Assembly (NCBI RefSeq): GCF_002105535.1
Contig: NZ_CP015848.1
Coordinates: forward strand, 3,762,926 to 3,826,925
Source of the DNA: Magnetospirillum sp. ME-1
Lineage (GTDB): Bacteria > Pseudomonadota > Alphaproteobacteria > Rhodospirillales > Magnetospirillaceae
Direction: 5' to 3'
DNA: 64,000 nucleotides
Below the pieces are notes generated by a model that was not told the DNA's origin, made no database searches, and saw only the letters and a list, made by a program, of their open reading frames with translations. Below, in pieces: positions 1 through 7,944 of the stretch. The translations under genes were made by a program, and so were the position numbers. Every line of letters begins with the position of its first letter. Position 1 is the stretch's first letter.

Positions 1-2
1 AG

Positions 3-851
3 GCCCTGGACGATCTGGGCCGCGAGATGGCCGCCCTGGCCGAGAAGCTCAACCTGCAGACCAAGGCCAACGCCGCCCTGCAGCTGGAGTTGGAAAGCAG
101 CCGGGCGGACAAGGCCAAGATGGAGGCCTGGGCGGCGGGGGTTCACCAGGACATGGCGGCGCTGCTGGCCTTGAAGGACGAGAAGGAGGCCGAACTGGCC
201 GCCGAGAAGAAGATCTCGGACGAGGGCCGCGCCCAGCTGGCCCTGCTCAACCAGCAGATGGCGGCGCTGAAGGACGAACTGGCCCGCCTCACCGCCGCGC
301 TGGAAGCCTCGGAAGCCCGCGACAAGGAACAGAAGGCCCAGATCTCGGATTTGGGCAAGCGGCTCAACGTGGCGCTGGCCGGCAAGGTGGAGGAACTGCA
401 GAAGTTCCGCTCGGAATTCTTCGGCCGCCTGCGCAAGGTGCTGGGCGACCATCCCGGCATCCGCATCGAGGGCGACCGCTTCGTCTTCCAGTCGGAATTG
501 CTGTTCGAGACCGGCTCGGCCGATCTCGGCCCCGAGGGGCGCGAGCAGGTGAGCAAGCTGGCCGCCACCGTGCGCGAGATCAGCGCCGGCATGCCCAAGG
601 GCCTCAACTGGGTGCTGCGCGTCGACGGCCATACCGACAAACGCCCCATCACTTCGGGCAAGTTCCCCTCCAACTGGGAACTGTCCACGGCGCGCGCCAT
701 CACGGTGCTGCGGGCGCTCGCCGCCGACGGCGTGCCCAAGGATCGCCTCGCCGCGGCCGGATTCGGCGAGTTCCAGCCGGTGGACAACGGCAAGACCGAG
801 GCCGCCTACGCAAAGAACCGCCGGATCGAGATCAGGTTCGATCAGCGGTAG
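3..851 (+). CDS. OmpA-domain peptidoglycan-associated protein with coiled coil (5' partial)
   Basis: The frame is open from the window edge, so the true start lies upstream. The first ~130 visible residues are a long Ala/Glu/Lys-rich coiled coil. The C-terminal ~125 residues form an OmpA/MotB-type peptidoglycan-binding domain, with the usual VDGHTD segment, an NWELSTARA helix and an NRRIEIRF end. This arrangement resembles the membrane-anchored, MotB-like cell-envelope proteins found in alphaproteobacteria. Any N-terminal membrane segment is outside the window. The role is probably envelope or division related, but a specific function is inference. Confidence 0.85.
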   Translation, partial: ALDDLGREMAALAEKLNLQTKANAALQLELESSRADKAKMEAWAAGVHQDMAALLALKDEKEAELAAEKKISDEGRAQLALLNQQMAALKDELARLTAALEASEARDKEQKAQISDLGKRLNVALAGKVEELQKFRSEFFGRLRKVLGDHPGIRIEGDRFVFQSELLFETGSADLGPEGREQVSKLAATVREISAGMPKGLNWVLRVDGHTDKRPITSGKFPSNWELSTARAITVLRALAADGVPKDRLAAAGFGEFQPVDNGKTEAAYAKNRRIEIRFDQR

Positions 852-865
852 GCTTGGCAGCGTTA

Positions 866-917
866 GGGCCGGGACGACCCGCGCCCCTTATCCCTCATCG
901 TCCGGGACGGCCCGGGT
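866..917 (+). promoter_or_regulatory. Guanidine-II (mini-ykkC) type riboswitch
   Basis: Two GC hairpins with the diagnostic ACGR tetraloops stand before sugE. Hairpin 1 has CGGG (870-873), loop ACGA (874-877) and CCCG (878-881). Hairpin 2 has CCGGG (902-906), loop ACGG (907-910) and CCCGG (911-915). They are ~20 nt apart and ~20 nt upstream of the ATG. Paired stem-loops with ACGR loops define the guanidine-II class, which typically controls SugE/Gdx guanidinium exporters; the next gene is exactly that family. The GGAG ribosome site (923-926) lies just after hairpin 2, consistent with translational control. Confidence 0.85.
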
Positions 918-935
918 CATGCGGAGCATTGCGAG

Positions 936-1250
936 ATGCCGTGGATTCTTCTTCTGCAGGCCGGATTGCTGGAAATCGGCTGGGCCGTGGGGCTGAAATA
1001 CGTGGACGGGCTGTCTCGGCCCATCCCCCTGGTGCTGACCGGGGCCGCCATGGTGGGCAGCGTGGTGCTGCTGGGCATGGCCATGCGCTCCCTTCCGCTG
1101 GGGACCGCCTATGCGGTGTGGACCGGCATCGGCAGCGTGGGAACGGTGATCGCCGGCATCATCTTGTTCGCCGAGCCCGCCGATGCCCTGCGCCTGGCCT
1201 GCATCGCCATGATCGTGGCGGGGATCATGGGCCTTAAATTGGCAGCGTGA
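936..1250 (+). CDS. sugE: SMR-family guanidinium exporter (SugE/Gdx)
   Basis: A 104-residue, four-helix protein of the small multidrug resistance family, the usual length. The first helix carries the central Glu13 within LLEIGWAVGLKY, the signature of the Gdx/SugE subgroup rather than EmrE. Gdx proteins work as dual-topology dimers in the inner membrane and exchange guanidinium for protons. GGAG lies nine bases before the ATG. The guanidine-II-like double hairpin just upstream supports guanidinium rather than drug export. The gene faces the next one convergently across a palindromic repeat. Confidence 0.92.
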   Translation: MPWILLLQAGLLEIGWAVGLKYVDGLSRPIPLVLTGAAMVGSVVLLGMAMRSLPLGTAYAVWTGIGSVGTVIAGIILFAEPADALRLACIAMIVAGIMGLKLAA

Positions 1251-1280
1251 TCACGCCGCCGGCCTTTGCCCGACGCCTGA

Positions 1281-1386
1281 TGTCATCCCGAGCGAAGCCG
1301 AGGGATCTCCGCCTGCACCGGCGGTACCGGTTCCGAAAATCCGTGCCGGGACGAGATCCCTCCACCCTCCGGGCGTCGGGATGACA
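1281..1386. repeat. Dispersed palindromic element, copy 1 (class A)
   Basis: About 106 bp beginning TGTCATCCCGAGCGAAGCCG and ending GTCGGGATGACA. Inside, AGGGATCTC is mirrored by GAGATCCCT, so the whole element can fold as one long imperfect hairpin. Related copies lie at 20116, 35289 and 50130, and a second class at 16085 and 48870. It sits between convergent genes. Confidence 0.8.
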
Positions 1387-1395
1387 GGTCGGTGA

Positions 1396-2130
1396 TTACT
1401 CGTCCTCGACCGTGAAGGCGTCCAGGATGTCCTCGAAGCCGCCGTCGATGTTGTCCGGCGCGATCTGGGCGAACAGGTCGAGGATGATCACCGCGTTCAA
1501 CAGGGCGTCGCGGCTGACCGAGTTGCGCATGCGCTCGGCCAGGTGCGAGTTCATCACCGACAGGTCCTGGTAGTGCTGCTTCAGCCCGTCCAGGGTCACC
1601 GGGCCGTCGGTGCCGGTCATGCGCTGCTGCACGATGGCCGACAACAGCCAGGACGAGAACGAGCGGAACAGGGTCTCCTGCTCGTCGGCGAACGGCAGGT
1701 GGAAGCGGGCCATGGGGCGCAGGAAACGGGTCAGCGGGCAGCCCGAGGTGGCGCAGACCAGCCCGATCAGCGAGCCCAGCCCCGCCTGCAGGGTGGTCTT
1801 GCTGACGATGGTGCGGTTTTCGGTATCGACCTCGACCACCGCCTTGGTGTGCGAGACACTGTCCTTGAAGGTGGGCAGGAACATGGCGATGCCCAGAGCC
1901 GCCGGGCAATAGGCGCAATCGTCGGACAGCGTGCAGTTGGGGCAGCGGTGATGGTCCAGCCGGGCCCAGTCGGGCTTGGGCGCGGTGGGGGGGATGTCCA
2001 GACGGAAGGTCTTGCGGTCGAAGAACAGATCGGCCTTCAGCGGCGCCTGCGCCCCGGTGAAGAAGCGGTAGCTGATCTGCTTGCAGCTGATCTTCGAAGT
2101 CTGATCCATGGTGCAATCCAGGGGGGCCAT
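1396..2130 (-). CDS. Unknown protein with CxxC-x5-CxxC cysteine cluster
   Basis: A 244-residue soluble protein I do not recognise. Residues ~65-85 carry CPNC-TLSDD-CAYC, a spacing that could bind zinc or an Fe-S cluster, and a further Cys pair occurs near the middle (CATSGC). The C-terminal half looks helical and acidic and ends EDILDAFTVEDE. I chose the ATG at 2130 because GGAG lies six bases upstream; a TTG at 2142 is also in frame. No signal peptide or membrane segment is visible. It stands alone, convergent with sugE. Confidence 0.8.
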   Translation of the reverse strand: MAPLDCTMDQTSKISCKQISYRFFTGAQAPLKADLFFDRKTFRLDIPPTAPKPDWARLDHHRCPNCTLSDDCAYCPAALGIAMFLPTFKDSVSHTKAVVEVDTENRTIVSKTTLQAGLGSLIGLVCATSGCPLTRFLRPMARFHLPFADEQETLFRSFSSWLLSAIVQQRMTGTDGPVTLDGLKQHYQDLSVMNSHLAERMRNSVSRDALLNAVIILDLFAQIAPDNIDGGFEDILDAFTVEDE

Positions 2131-2389
2131 GGCCGTCTCCAATCGCCGGTGAATCCCAAATGCGATGATTGGAGTCTAGGCTTGTTGCCGCCTGCTCAAC
2201 AATCAGGCAGCCCCCTTAATCCGTTCGGAATCCAGCCTATGCGAAGGTATTCATCGCCGCATGCCCTGAGAGCTCCGCCGATTCGGCATGTGAGGGCAAG
2301 TGATTGAAATAACCGGAATAAAAAGCGTATCCACCCTGTAATCGGATGATGTAAACAGGTTGTGACGTGATTGACGAATTCTGGAAATT

Positions 2390-3325
2390 TTATCCGGCCG
2401 CTGTCGGTCCGTTGATCAAGGTGCCGGCCAGCAGCACCAGGCCCAGCCCGGTGATGGACAAGGCCCCGGCCAGGGCCAGGGCGAAACGGATGCGTCCGCC
2501 CAGGCTGGATTCGCCAAATCCCCGTTCCACCAGCCGGTTGAGGCCCAGCGCCCCCAGCCCGATGGCGGCCACGGTGACCGCCACGCCGACGCCCATGGCC
2601 AGCGTCGCCAGCACGCCGATCAGGATCATGCCGTTGGCGAAGCAGAACAGCAGAACCAGGATGGCGCCCGAGCAGGGGCGGAAGCCCACCGCCGCCGCCA
2701 TGGCGAACAGGGCGTTGCGCTCGGTCTTCCCGTCCTGGTGATGATGATGGTGGCCGCAGCAGGCGCCGTCGTGGTGATGGTGGGCGTGTCCGTGATCATG
2801 GCCGCAGCCCTTGCCGGTGAGCGTCCGCCAGGTCATCAGGGCGCCGATGGCGGCGATCATGGCGAAGGACCCCGCCTCCAGCCAGGCCGCTCCGGCCGAT
2901 ACGGTGCGCGGCGCAAGGCTGAGGATGCCGGCCAGCACGCCCACGGCGAGGATGGCCGAACCGGCCTGGACCATGGCGGCGATCAGGCTGGCGGCGAGGC
3001 CGTGGACGACGCGGGCGCGCCGTGTGGCGAACCAGCCGCCGATCACCACCTTGCCGTGGCCCGGCCCCACCGCATGGAACACGCCGTAGAGGAAGGCGGC
3101 GAGGATGATGGTGGCGGCCGGCTCCCACGATCCGGTCTCCTTCATCACCGCCAGCTGCTCGCGCAATTGTCCGGTCAGCTGCCGCTGCAGGGCGAAGCCC
3201 CAGGCGGCGATGGAACGCAGCGGCTCGGGCAGGTCGGAGCCGGGGGCGGGCGCTTGCGCGCCCGGCACCAGGGCGGCCCAGGCAGCGGCGGGCACCAGCG
3301 ACAGGACAAGGACGATCAGCCGCAT
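2390..3325 (-). CDS. NicO-family nickel/cobalt transporter
   Basis: A 311-residue polytopic membrane protein with an N-terminal signal-like segment. HAVGPGHGK (~90) fits the HX4-D/H-type metal motif of the NicO/RcnA group. A long His-rich loop (~175-200, with HHHHDG and HHHHHQDG) probably binds Ni or Co. Its start overlaps the end of the DUF1007 gene by ten bases, so the two are translationally coupled. DUF1007 plus NicO is a recurring pair linked to nickel or cobalt movement. Whether it imports or exports cannot be told from sequence. Confidence 0.88.
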   Translation of the reverse strand: MRLIVLVLSLVPAAAWAALVPGAQAPAPGSDLPEPLRSIAAWGFALQRQLTGQLREQLAVMKETGSWEPAATIILAAFLYGVFHAVGPGHGKVVIGGWFATRRARVVHGLAASLIAAMVQAGSAILAVGVLAGILSLAPRTVSAGAAWLEAGSFAMIAAIGALMTWRTLTGKGCGHDHGHAHHHHDGACCGHHHHHQDGKTERNALFAMAAAVGFRPCSGAILVLLFCFANGMILIGVLATLAMGVGVAVTVAAIGLGALGLNRLVERGFGESSLGGRIRFALALAGALSITGLGLVLLAGTLINGPTAAG

Positions 3326-3894
3326 GTCACCGTGGCCCGCTTGGGTGTCACCGCGCCGCCGAAGATGGTGTTGCCGTGGTCGGGCGCGATGGTCGCCTTG
3401 CAGCCGGCCGATCCCTCGCCGTTCAGGGTGACCGCGTTGTCGGTGGGAAAGTCCATGTCGATGTAGAAGGTCTCTTCATAGGTGGTGAAGCTGAAGGATT
3501 CCCGGCGCGGGTCCACCGGACGGGGGAGCGGCAGGCGGAACGCGTACATCAGGCTGTCCTTGACCGCGATCACCTTGAAGTCGGTGGCGTCCGGCCAGAC
3601 GACCGGGTCGGCTCCGATGCGGGCATAGGTGAAATGGCTTTGCGGCTTGGTGTCGCGGAAGGCCTCGCGCTCTAGATCCTTCATCTCGTCGGGGTCCAGG
3701 CGGTTGTTCTTGTTCTTGTCGAAATCCTTGAGCAGCGAGGCGCTGAACACCGCGTCGAACTTCCAGCCCATGAACAGGCTGACGATCTTGCCGTCCTTGA
3801 ATTCCACCAGGGCGTGGACGTCCACCAGCACATGGGGATGGGCCAGCGCCGGTCCGGGCAGGGCCAGGAGAAGCAGGATCAGGAGGCGGCGCAT
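3316..3894 (-). CDS. DUF1007 periplasmic protein
   Basis: A 192-residue protein with a clean Sec signal peptide (MRRLLILLLLALPGPALA) followed by HPHVLVD, the start typical of DUF1007 proteins. An acidic, EF-hand-like DKNKNNRLDPDE segment near residue 65 suggests metal binding. The family is exported and is often encoded beside NicO/HupE metal transporters, as here, so it may deliver metal to the partner. The start overlaps the end of metC by 16 bases and the stop overlaps the NicO gene by ten. The longer upstream frame only reads through metC and was ignored. Confidence 0.85.
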   Translation of the reverse strand: MRRLLILLLLALPGPALAHPHVLVDVHALVEFKDGKIVSLFMGWKFDAVFSASLLKDFDKNKNNRLDPDEMKDLEREAFRDTKPQSHFTYARIGADPVVWPDATDFKVIAVKDSLMYAFRLPLPRPVDPRRESFSFTTYEETFYIDMDFPTDNAVTLNGEGSAGCKATIAPDHGNTIFGGAVTPKRATVTCG

Positions 3895-5051
3895 GCCAGC
3901 CGCCCGAAACCGCGCTCCAGATCCTCCAGCAGGTCGTCGGCATCCTCCAGCCCGGCGTGGAAGCGCAAGCTGGGCCCGGCGGGGGACCAGTCGGTGGCGG
4001 TGCGGATGATGGAATGCCCCGAGGTGGGGATCACCAGGCTTTCGAACCCACCCCAGGAGAAGCCCAGCTTGAAGTGGGAATAGCCGTCCAGCATGGCATC
4101 CACCGCCGCCTTGGAGGCGGGCTTCAGGATCACCCCGAACAGGCCGCAGCCGCCGGTGAAGTCCCGCCGCCACAAGTCGTGGCCGGGATCGGAGGGCAGC
4201 GGCGGATAGAGCACCCTGTCCACCTCGGGCCGCGCCGCCAGCCACCGGGTGAGGCGGAGCGCGGTTTCCGAATGCTGGCGCAGGCGGACGGGCAGGGTCC
4301 TGAGGCCGCGCAGGCCCAGATACATCTCCTCGGTGCCCGGCGAATGGCCGAAGGCGGCCAGCGACGTCTTGACCTGCAGCCACAGCTCGGGCGTGGCGGC
4401 GGTGATGGTGCCCAGCATGGCGTCGGCATGGCCGACGATGTACTTGGTGGCCGCCTGGATGGAAATGTCGACGCCCTTGGTGAAGGGCTGGAAGTGCAGC
4501 ACGCCCCAGGTGTTGTCCATCATGACGATGGCGCCGGCCGCATGGGCCGCCTGGGCGATGGCCGGGATGTCCTGGACCTCGAAGGTCAGCGAGCCGGGGC
4601 TTTCGGTGAACACCACCCTTGTGTTGGGGCGCAGCAGCGCCTGGATGCCGGCGCCGACCCGCGGGTCGTAATAGGTGGTCTCGACGCCCAGTCCGGTGAG
4701 GACGGTGTCGCAGAACTTCCGCGTGGGGAAATAGGCGGTATCGACCATCAGCAGGTGGTCGCCGGCCTTCAAGAAGGCCAGCAGCGCCCCCGTGATGGCC
4801 GCCAGCCCCGACGAGGTGGCGACGGTGCGGTGCCCGCCCTCCAACTCCGCCACCGCCTCTTCCAGCGCGAAGGTGGTGGGCGTGCCGAAACGGCCGTAGC
4901 GCACGCCCTCGAACGGCGTCCTGCCGCTCTTCTCCATGGCTTCCACCGAGGGGTGGAGGATGGTGGAGGCGTGATAGACGGGGGGATTGACGGCGCCGTG
5001 GAAGGCTTCCGGCTTGCGGCCGGCGTGCAGGATGCGGGTGGATTTCTTCAT
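3879..5051 (-). CDS. metC: Cystathionine beta-lyase
   Basis: A 390-residue PLP enzyme of the Cys/Met metabolism family. Family landmarks include the RYGRFGTPT segment, a TSSGLAAI phosphate-binding loop, MDNTWG, and the PLP lysine in AATKYIVGH. Family members cleave cystathionine to homocysteine, pyruvate and ammonia in methionine synthesis. Length matches bacterial MetC; a closely related C-S lyase activity cannot be excluded. It is the first gene of an overlapping string with DUF1007 and NicO, an unusual partnership for a methionine gene. Confidence 0.9.
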   Translation of the reverse strand: MKKSTRILHAGRKPEAFHGAVNPPVYHASTILHPSVEAMEKSGRTPFEGVRYGRFGTPTTFALEEAVAELEGGHRTVATSSGLAAITGALLAFLKAGDHLLMVDTAYFPTRKFCDTVLTGLGVETTYYDPRVGAGIQALLRPNTRVVFTESPGSLTFEVQDIPAIAQAAHAAGAIVMMDNTWGVLHFQPFTKGVDISIQAATKYIVGHADAMLGTITAATPELWLQVKTSLAAFGHSPGTEEMYLGLRGLRTLPVRLRQHSETALRLTRWLAARPEVDRVLYPPLPSDPGHDLWRRDFTGGCGLFGVILKPASKAAVDAMLDGYSHFKLGFSWGGFESLVIPTSGHSIIRTATDWSPAGPSLRFHAGLEDADDLLEDLERGFGRLACAAS

Positions 5052-5124
5052 GTCATTCCGGCCGAGCGAACTGGGGCGGGCATGGTGCCGTGCCGAAGCC
5101 CCTCAAGCCAAGGAATTTCGCGCG

Positions 5125-5241
5125 TCAGCCCGCCAGGGACAGGGCGGCGGCGGCCAGCAGCGCCAGGGCGGCGAAGGCGGCCAACACAAGATGGGAGTTG
5201 TCCTGCGTGGCAACGCGGGCACGGGCCTTCCGGTTACGCAT
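5125..5241 (-). CDS. 38-residue single-pass membrane peptide
   Basis: A short frame encoding 38 residues: a basic N-terminus (MRNRKARARV), then a single Ala/Leu-rich transmembrane helix ending LSLAG. A strong ribosome site, GAGGAG, lies seven bases before the ATG, which is the main reason to accept it as a gene. It lies upstream of metC on the same strand, divergent from the secreted protein at 5428. Function unknown; small Ala/Leu helices like this often associate with larger membrane proteins. Confidence 0.55.
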   Translation of the reverse strand: MRNRKARARVATQDNSHLVLAAFAALALLAAAALSLAG

Positions 5242-5339
5242 GGGACATCTCCTCTACTTTCCGTCCTTTCAAATATGGACGCGATTCGGCCGGGCATCAA
5301 GTTGTCATGAACATTCTTTCGAGGCGGCGGCGTGCTCCC

Positions 5340-5392
5340 CCTATACCGGTGTATAGGCGGGTTGAAATAGGGCGTCGCATGACATAAGTCAT
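5340..5392. promoter_or_regulatory. Two inverted repeats in a divergent promoter region
   Basis: CCTATAC-CGGT-GTATAGG (5340-5357) is a perfect 7-bp inverted repeat. ATGAC-ATAA-GTCAT (5379-5392) is a second one of 5 bp. Both lie between the 38-residue peptide gene and the secreted protein at 5428 and look like operator half-sites. No regulator can be assigned from sequence. Confidence 0.45.
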
Positions 5393-5427
5393 AAAATGGT
5401 TGGGGGTATTTCTGGGGAGATTGGGCC

Positions 5428-5829
5428 ATGAACCGCATGTGCGTCGTGCCGGCCATCGTGATGGTGGCCGGGCTAACCGTGTTTTCCGCCGTTCCCGCTC
5501 TGGCGGGCGATTCCAAGGCTCAGGTGGCCACCGCCGCCGCCCATGCGGGCATGGCCGCCGCCGCCGCCGAGCCTAAGATGGTGAAGGGGCATCTCCAGCA
5601 TGTGATCAATTGCCTGGTCGGCCCGGCCGGCGAAGGATACGACGCCGCCCAAGCCAATCCGTGCAAGGACCAGGGCTTCGGGGCCATTCCCGATGCCCCC
5701 ATGGACAAGATGCCGGCGCTGCAGGCGGTGCTGAAGATTGCCAGGGACGGTGTCGCCGAACCCGATCCGGCCAAGGCGCGGGAGAAGGCCGCCGCGACCC
5801 AGACCGCGCTGGACAAGATAAGGATGTGA
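5428..5829 (+). CDS. Secreted protein of unknown function
   Basis: A 133-residue protein with a Sec signal peptide cleaved near VPALAG (residue ~26). The mature part is Ala-rich, with a conserved-looking HLQHVINCLVGPAGEGYD core, a second Cys in NPCKDQGFG, and a helical C-terminus. The two cysteines could form a periplasmic disulfide, and the histidines near them could bind metal or heme, but no CxxCH is present. GGGGAG precedes the ATG at 5428. A strong terminator follows at 5896. I do not recognise the family. Confidence 0.75.
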   Translation: MNRMCVVPAIVMVAGLTVFSAVPALAGDSKAQVATAAAHAGMAAAAAEPKMVKGHLQHVINCLVGPAGEGYDAAQANPCKDQGFGAIPDAPMDKMPALQAVLKIARDGVAEPDPAKAREKAAATQTALDKIRM

Positions 5830-5895
5830 CCGTCCGAACCATTGGCCAGGGCGCGGTTTCGGGTCCGGTTGTGGGCTGAAGGTGGTGTCGCGAAG

Positions 5896-5933
5896 ACCCT
5901 GAGGGGAGAAATCCCCTTAGGGTTTGTTTTTTT
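5896..5933 (+). terminator. Rho-independent terminator
   Basis: An 11-bp stem (ACCCTGAGGGG / CCCCTTAGGGT, one G-U pair) with a 6-nt loop, followed by TTGTTTTTTT. It ends the transcript of the secreted protein gene. Confidence 0.9.
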
Positions 5934-6156
5934 GGAGTACTAAATCCATTGGTTTAAGCATAGGTAATACAACGTATATGGCTCTCTGAGTGGAGGGAAG
6001 GTGAAAAATCATTCCAAAACAATAAGGTGTTTGGCGCTGCCCAACTTGCGTTATACATTATAGGTCAAGCATATTGCCTTTTGATAGGGGGGGTGGGAGG
6101 TCAGAAAGGGCTTAACTTCCATCACTTGGTGTGTATTCTGCGGCACTTCAAAGAAG
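5934..6156 (+). promoter_or_regulatory. AT-rich leader of the diguanylate cyclase gene
   Basis: About 220 bases without a credible gene. It is clearly AT-richer than its surroundings and holds TATA-like stretches (TTATACATTATA near 6050) that could serve as a -10 region. It presumably carries the promoter of the cyclase gene. I see no clear riboswitch or operator. Confidence 0.35.
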
Positions 6157-7884
6157 ATGCATTCCGGGAGCATCTCAGTGATCGTCAATTTGCGCATCGG
6201 CGCCCGTCTGTCCCTGATCGTCGTCATTCTTCTGGCGGCGCTGGGCGGGGTGTCGCTGTATGCGCTGCACGAGATCCGCGACCGCCTGATGGCCGAGCGC
6301 CAAAGCCAAAGCCGCATCATGGTGCAAGGGGCGCTGACCCAGATCGCCCGCTTTTACGCCATGGAGAAGGACGGCATCCTTCCCTCCGACGCGGCGCAGA
6401 AGATGGCGCTTCGGGCGGTGGACACGCTCCGCTACGGCCCTGACGAGTATGTGTGGGTCAACGATTCCCGCCCCGTCGTGCTGTCCCATCCCATCGAGAG
6501 CATGGTGGGGCGCAACGTGGACGACATCCGCGACATGGACGGCCGTCCACTGTTTCGCGAGTTCAACCGCATCAGCGCCGGCAGCGGCCGCGGAATCCTG
6601 GCCTACAAATGGCCCAAGCCCAACGACGACGTGCCCCAGTTGAAGGTCTCCTATGTGGAGGGCTTCGCCCCCTGGGGCTGGACGGTGGGATCGGGCATCT
6701 ACGTGGACGACATCGACGCCGCCTATTCCGAGGTCGCCCGGCGCTTCGGCTGGTTCGCCCTGCTGGCTGCCGTGATCAGTTCGGCGGTGGCCTGGCTGGT
6801 GGCATCGACCATCACCCGGCCGCTTTCGGCCATCACCCATCACATGACCCGGCTGGCGTCGGGGCAGAACGTGACGGTGAACGAGACCGGCCGCGCCGAC
6901 GAGGTGGGCGAACTGATCCGCGCCATGGCCGCCTTCAAGCGCCATCTGGCCGAGAAGGAGCAGTTCCGCGAGGCCCACGATTCCGTCCTGCGCGAGGCCG
7001 GCACCGTCTTCAACCTGATCAACGACGCGGTGATGGTCACCGACGCCCGCAATCACATCAAGCTGGTCAATCCCGCCTTCATCCACATCACCGGCTATGG
7101 TCCGGACGAGGTGATCGGGCGGTCTCCTTCCATTCTGGCCTCGGGCCGGCATGACGAGGCGTTCTACGCCGCCATGTGGACGCAGCTGGCCGCCACCGGC
7201 GCCTGGAGCGGCGAGATCTGGAACCGCTCGAAGAGCGGGGAGATCTATCCCGAATGGCTGTCGATCACCGCCATCCGGGATCGCGAGGGCCGGGCCACGG
7301 GATACGTCGCCACCTTCAGCAATATCAGCGAACGCAAGCGCCGCGAGACCCGCATGCGCTGGCAGGCCGAGCATGACGCCCTGACGGGGCTGGCCAACCG
7401 CTCCCATTTCGAGGCCTCGCTGGCCATGACCCTGGCCGAGGCCCGCGAGAACCGGGACCAGGTCGCCCTGCTCTATGTGGATCTGGACGGGTTCAAGCAG
7501 GTCAACGACACCATGGGGCATGCCGCCGGCGATACGGTGCTGGCTTCCGTGGCCAAGCGCCTGCACGAGGTGGTCCGCGCCGACGATCTGGTGGCGCGGC
7601 TGGGCGGTGATGAATTCGCGGTGGTGATTTCCTGCCTGCATCGCGAATCCGATGCCCAGGCCATCGCCGAGAAGATCGTCGCCCGGATGTCGGATCCCTT
7701 CGTGGTGGGCAACGCCACCGCTCATATCGGGGCCAGCGTCGGCATCGCGCTTTATCCCGCCCATGGCGACACGTCCGAGGACCTGATCCTTGCCGCCGAC
7801 GCGGCCATGTACCGGCGCAAGCAGGCGGGGCGCAACGGCGTCACCCTGGCCACTCCCATGACCGACGGCGCCCTGGCGTCGTAA
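6157..7884 (+). CDS. Membrane diguanylate cyclase: Cache-HAMP-PAS-GGDEF
   Basis: 575 residues. TM1 (~18-36) and TM2 (~199-217) flank a periplasmic single Cache domain containing DEYVWVND and PWGWTVGSGIY. HAMP (~218-270), PAS (~285-390) and GGDEF (~400-565) follow. The active site is intact GGDEF (483-487), and RADD (474-477) sits five residues before it, matching the inhibitory I-site RxxD. It should make c-di-GMP in response to a periplasmic ligand and feed back on product. There is no EAL domain. A GTG at 6178 with GGGAG upstream is an alternative start. Confidence 0.92.
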   Translation: MHSGSISVIVNLRIGARLSLIVVILLAALGGVSLYALHEIRDRLMAERQSQSRIMVQGALTQIARFYAMEKDGILPSDAAQKMALRAVDTLRYGPDEYVWVNDSRPVVLSHPIESMVGRNVDDIRDMDGRPLFREFNRISAGSGRGILAYKWPKPNDDVPQLKVSYVEGFAPWGWTVGSGIYVDDIDAAYSEVARRFGWFALLAAVISSAVAWLVASTITRPLSAITHHMTRLASGQNVTVNETGRADEVGELIRAMAAFKRHLAEKEQFREAHDSVLREAGTVFNLINDAVMVTDARNHIKLVNPAFIHITGYGPDEVIGRSPSILASGRHDEAFYAAMWTQLAATGAWSGEIWNRSKSGEIYPEWLSITAIRDREGRATGYVATFSNISERKRRETRMRWQAEHDALTGLANRSHFEASLAMTLAEARENRDQVALLYVDLDGFKQVNDTMGHAAGDTVLASVAKRLHEVVRADDLVARLGGDEFAVVISCLHRESDAQAIAEKIVARMSDPFVVGNATAHIGASVGIALYPAHGDTSEDLILAADAAMYRRKQAGRNGVTLATPMTDGALAS

Positions 7885-7890
7885 CGAAAA

Positions 7891-7936
7891 AGCCCCCGCC
7901 GGGAGGCGGGGGCTTTCATCGGCCGACCGGTCGGCC
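7891..7936. terminator. Bidirectional terminator plus 16-bp palindrome
   Basis: AGCCCCCGCC-GGGA-GGCGGGGGCT (7891-7914) has A-rich DNA on the left and TTTC on the right, serving both the cyclase and sseA. Next to it GGCCGACCGGTCGGCC (7921-7936) is a perfect palindrome. Confidence 0.8.
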
Positions 7937-7944
7937 GGGAAACC

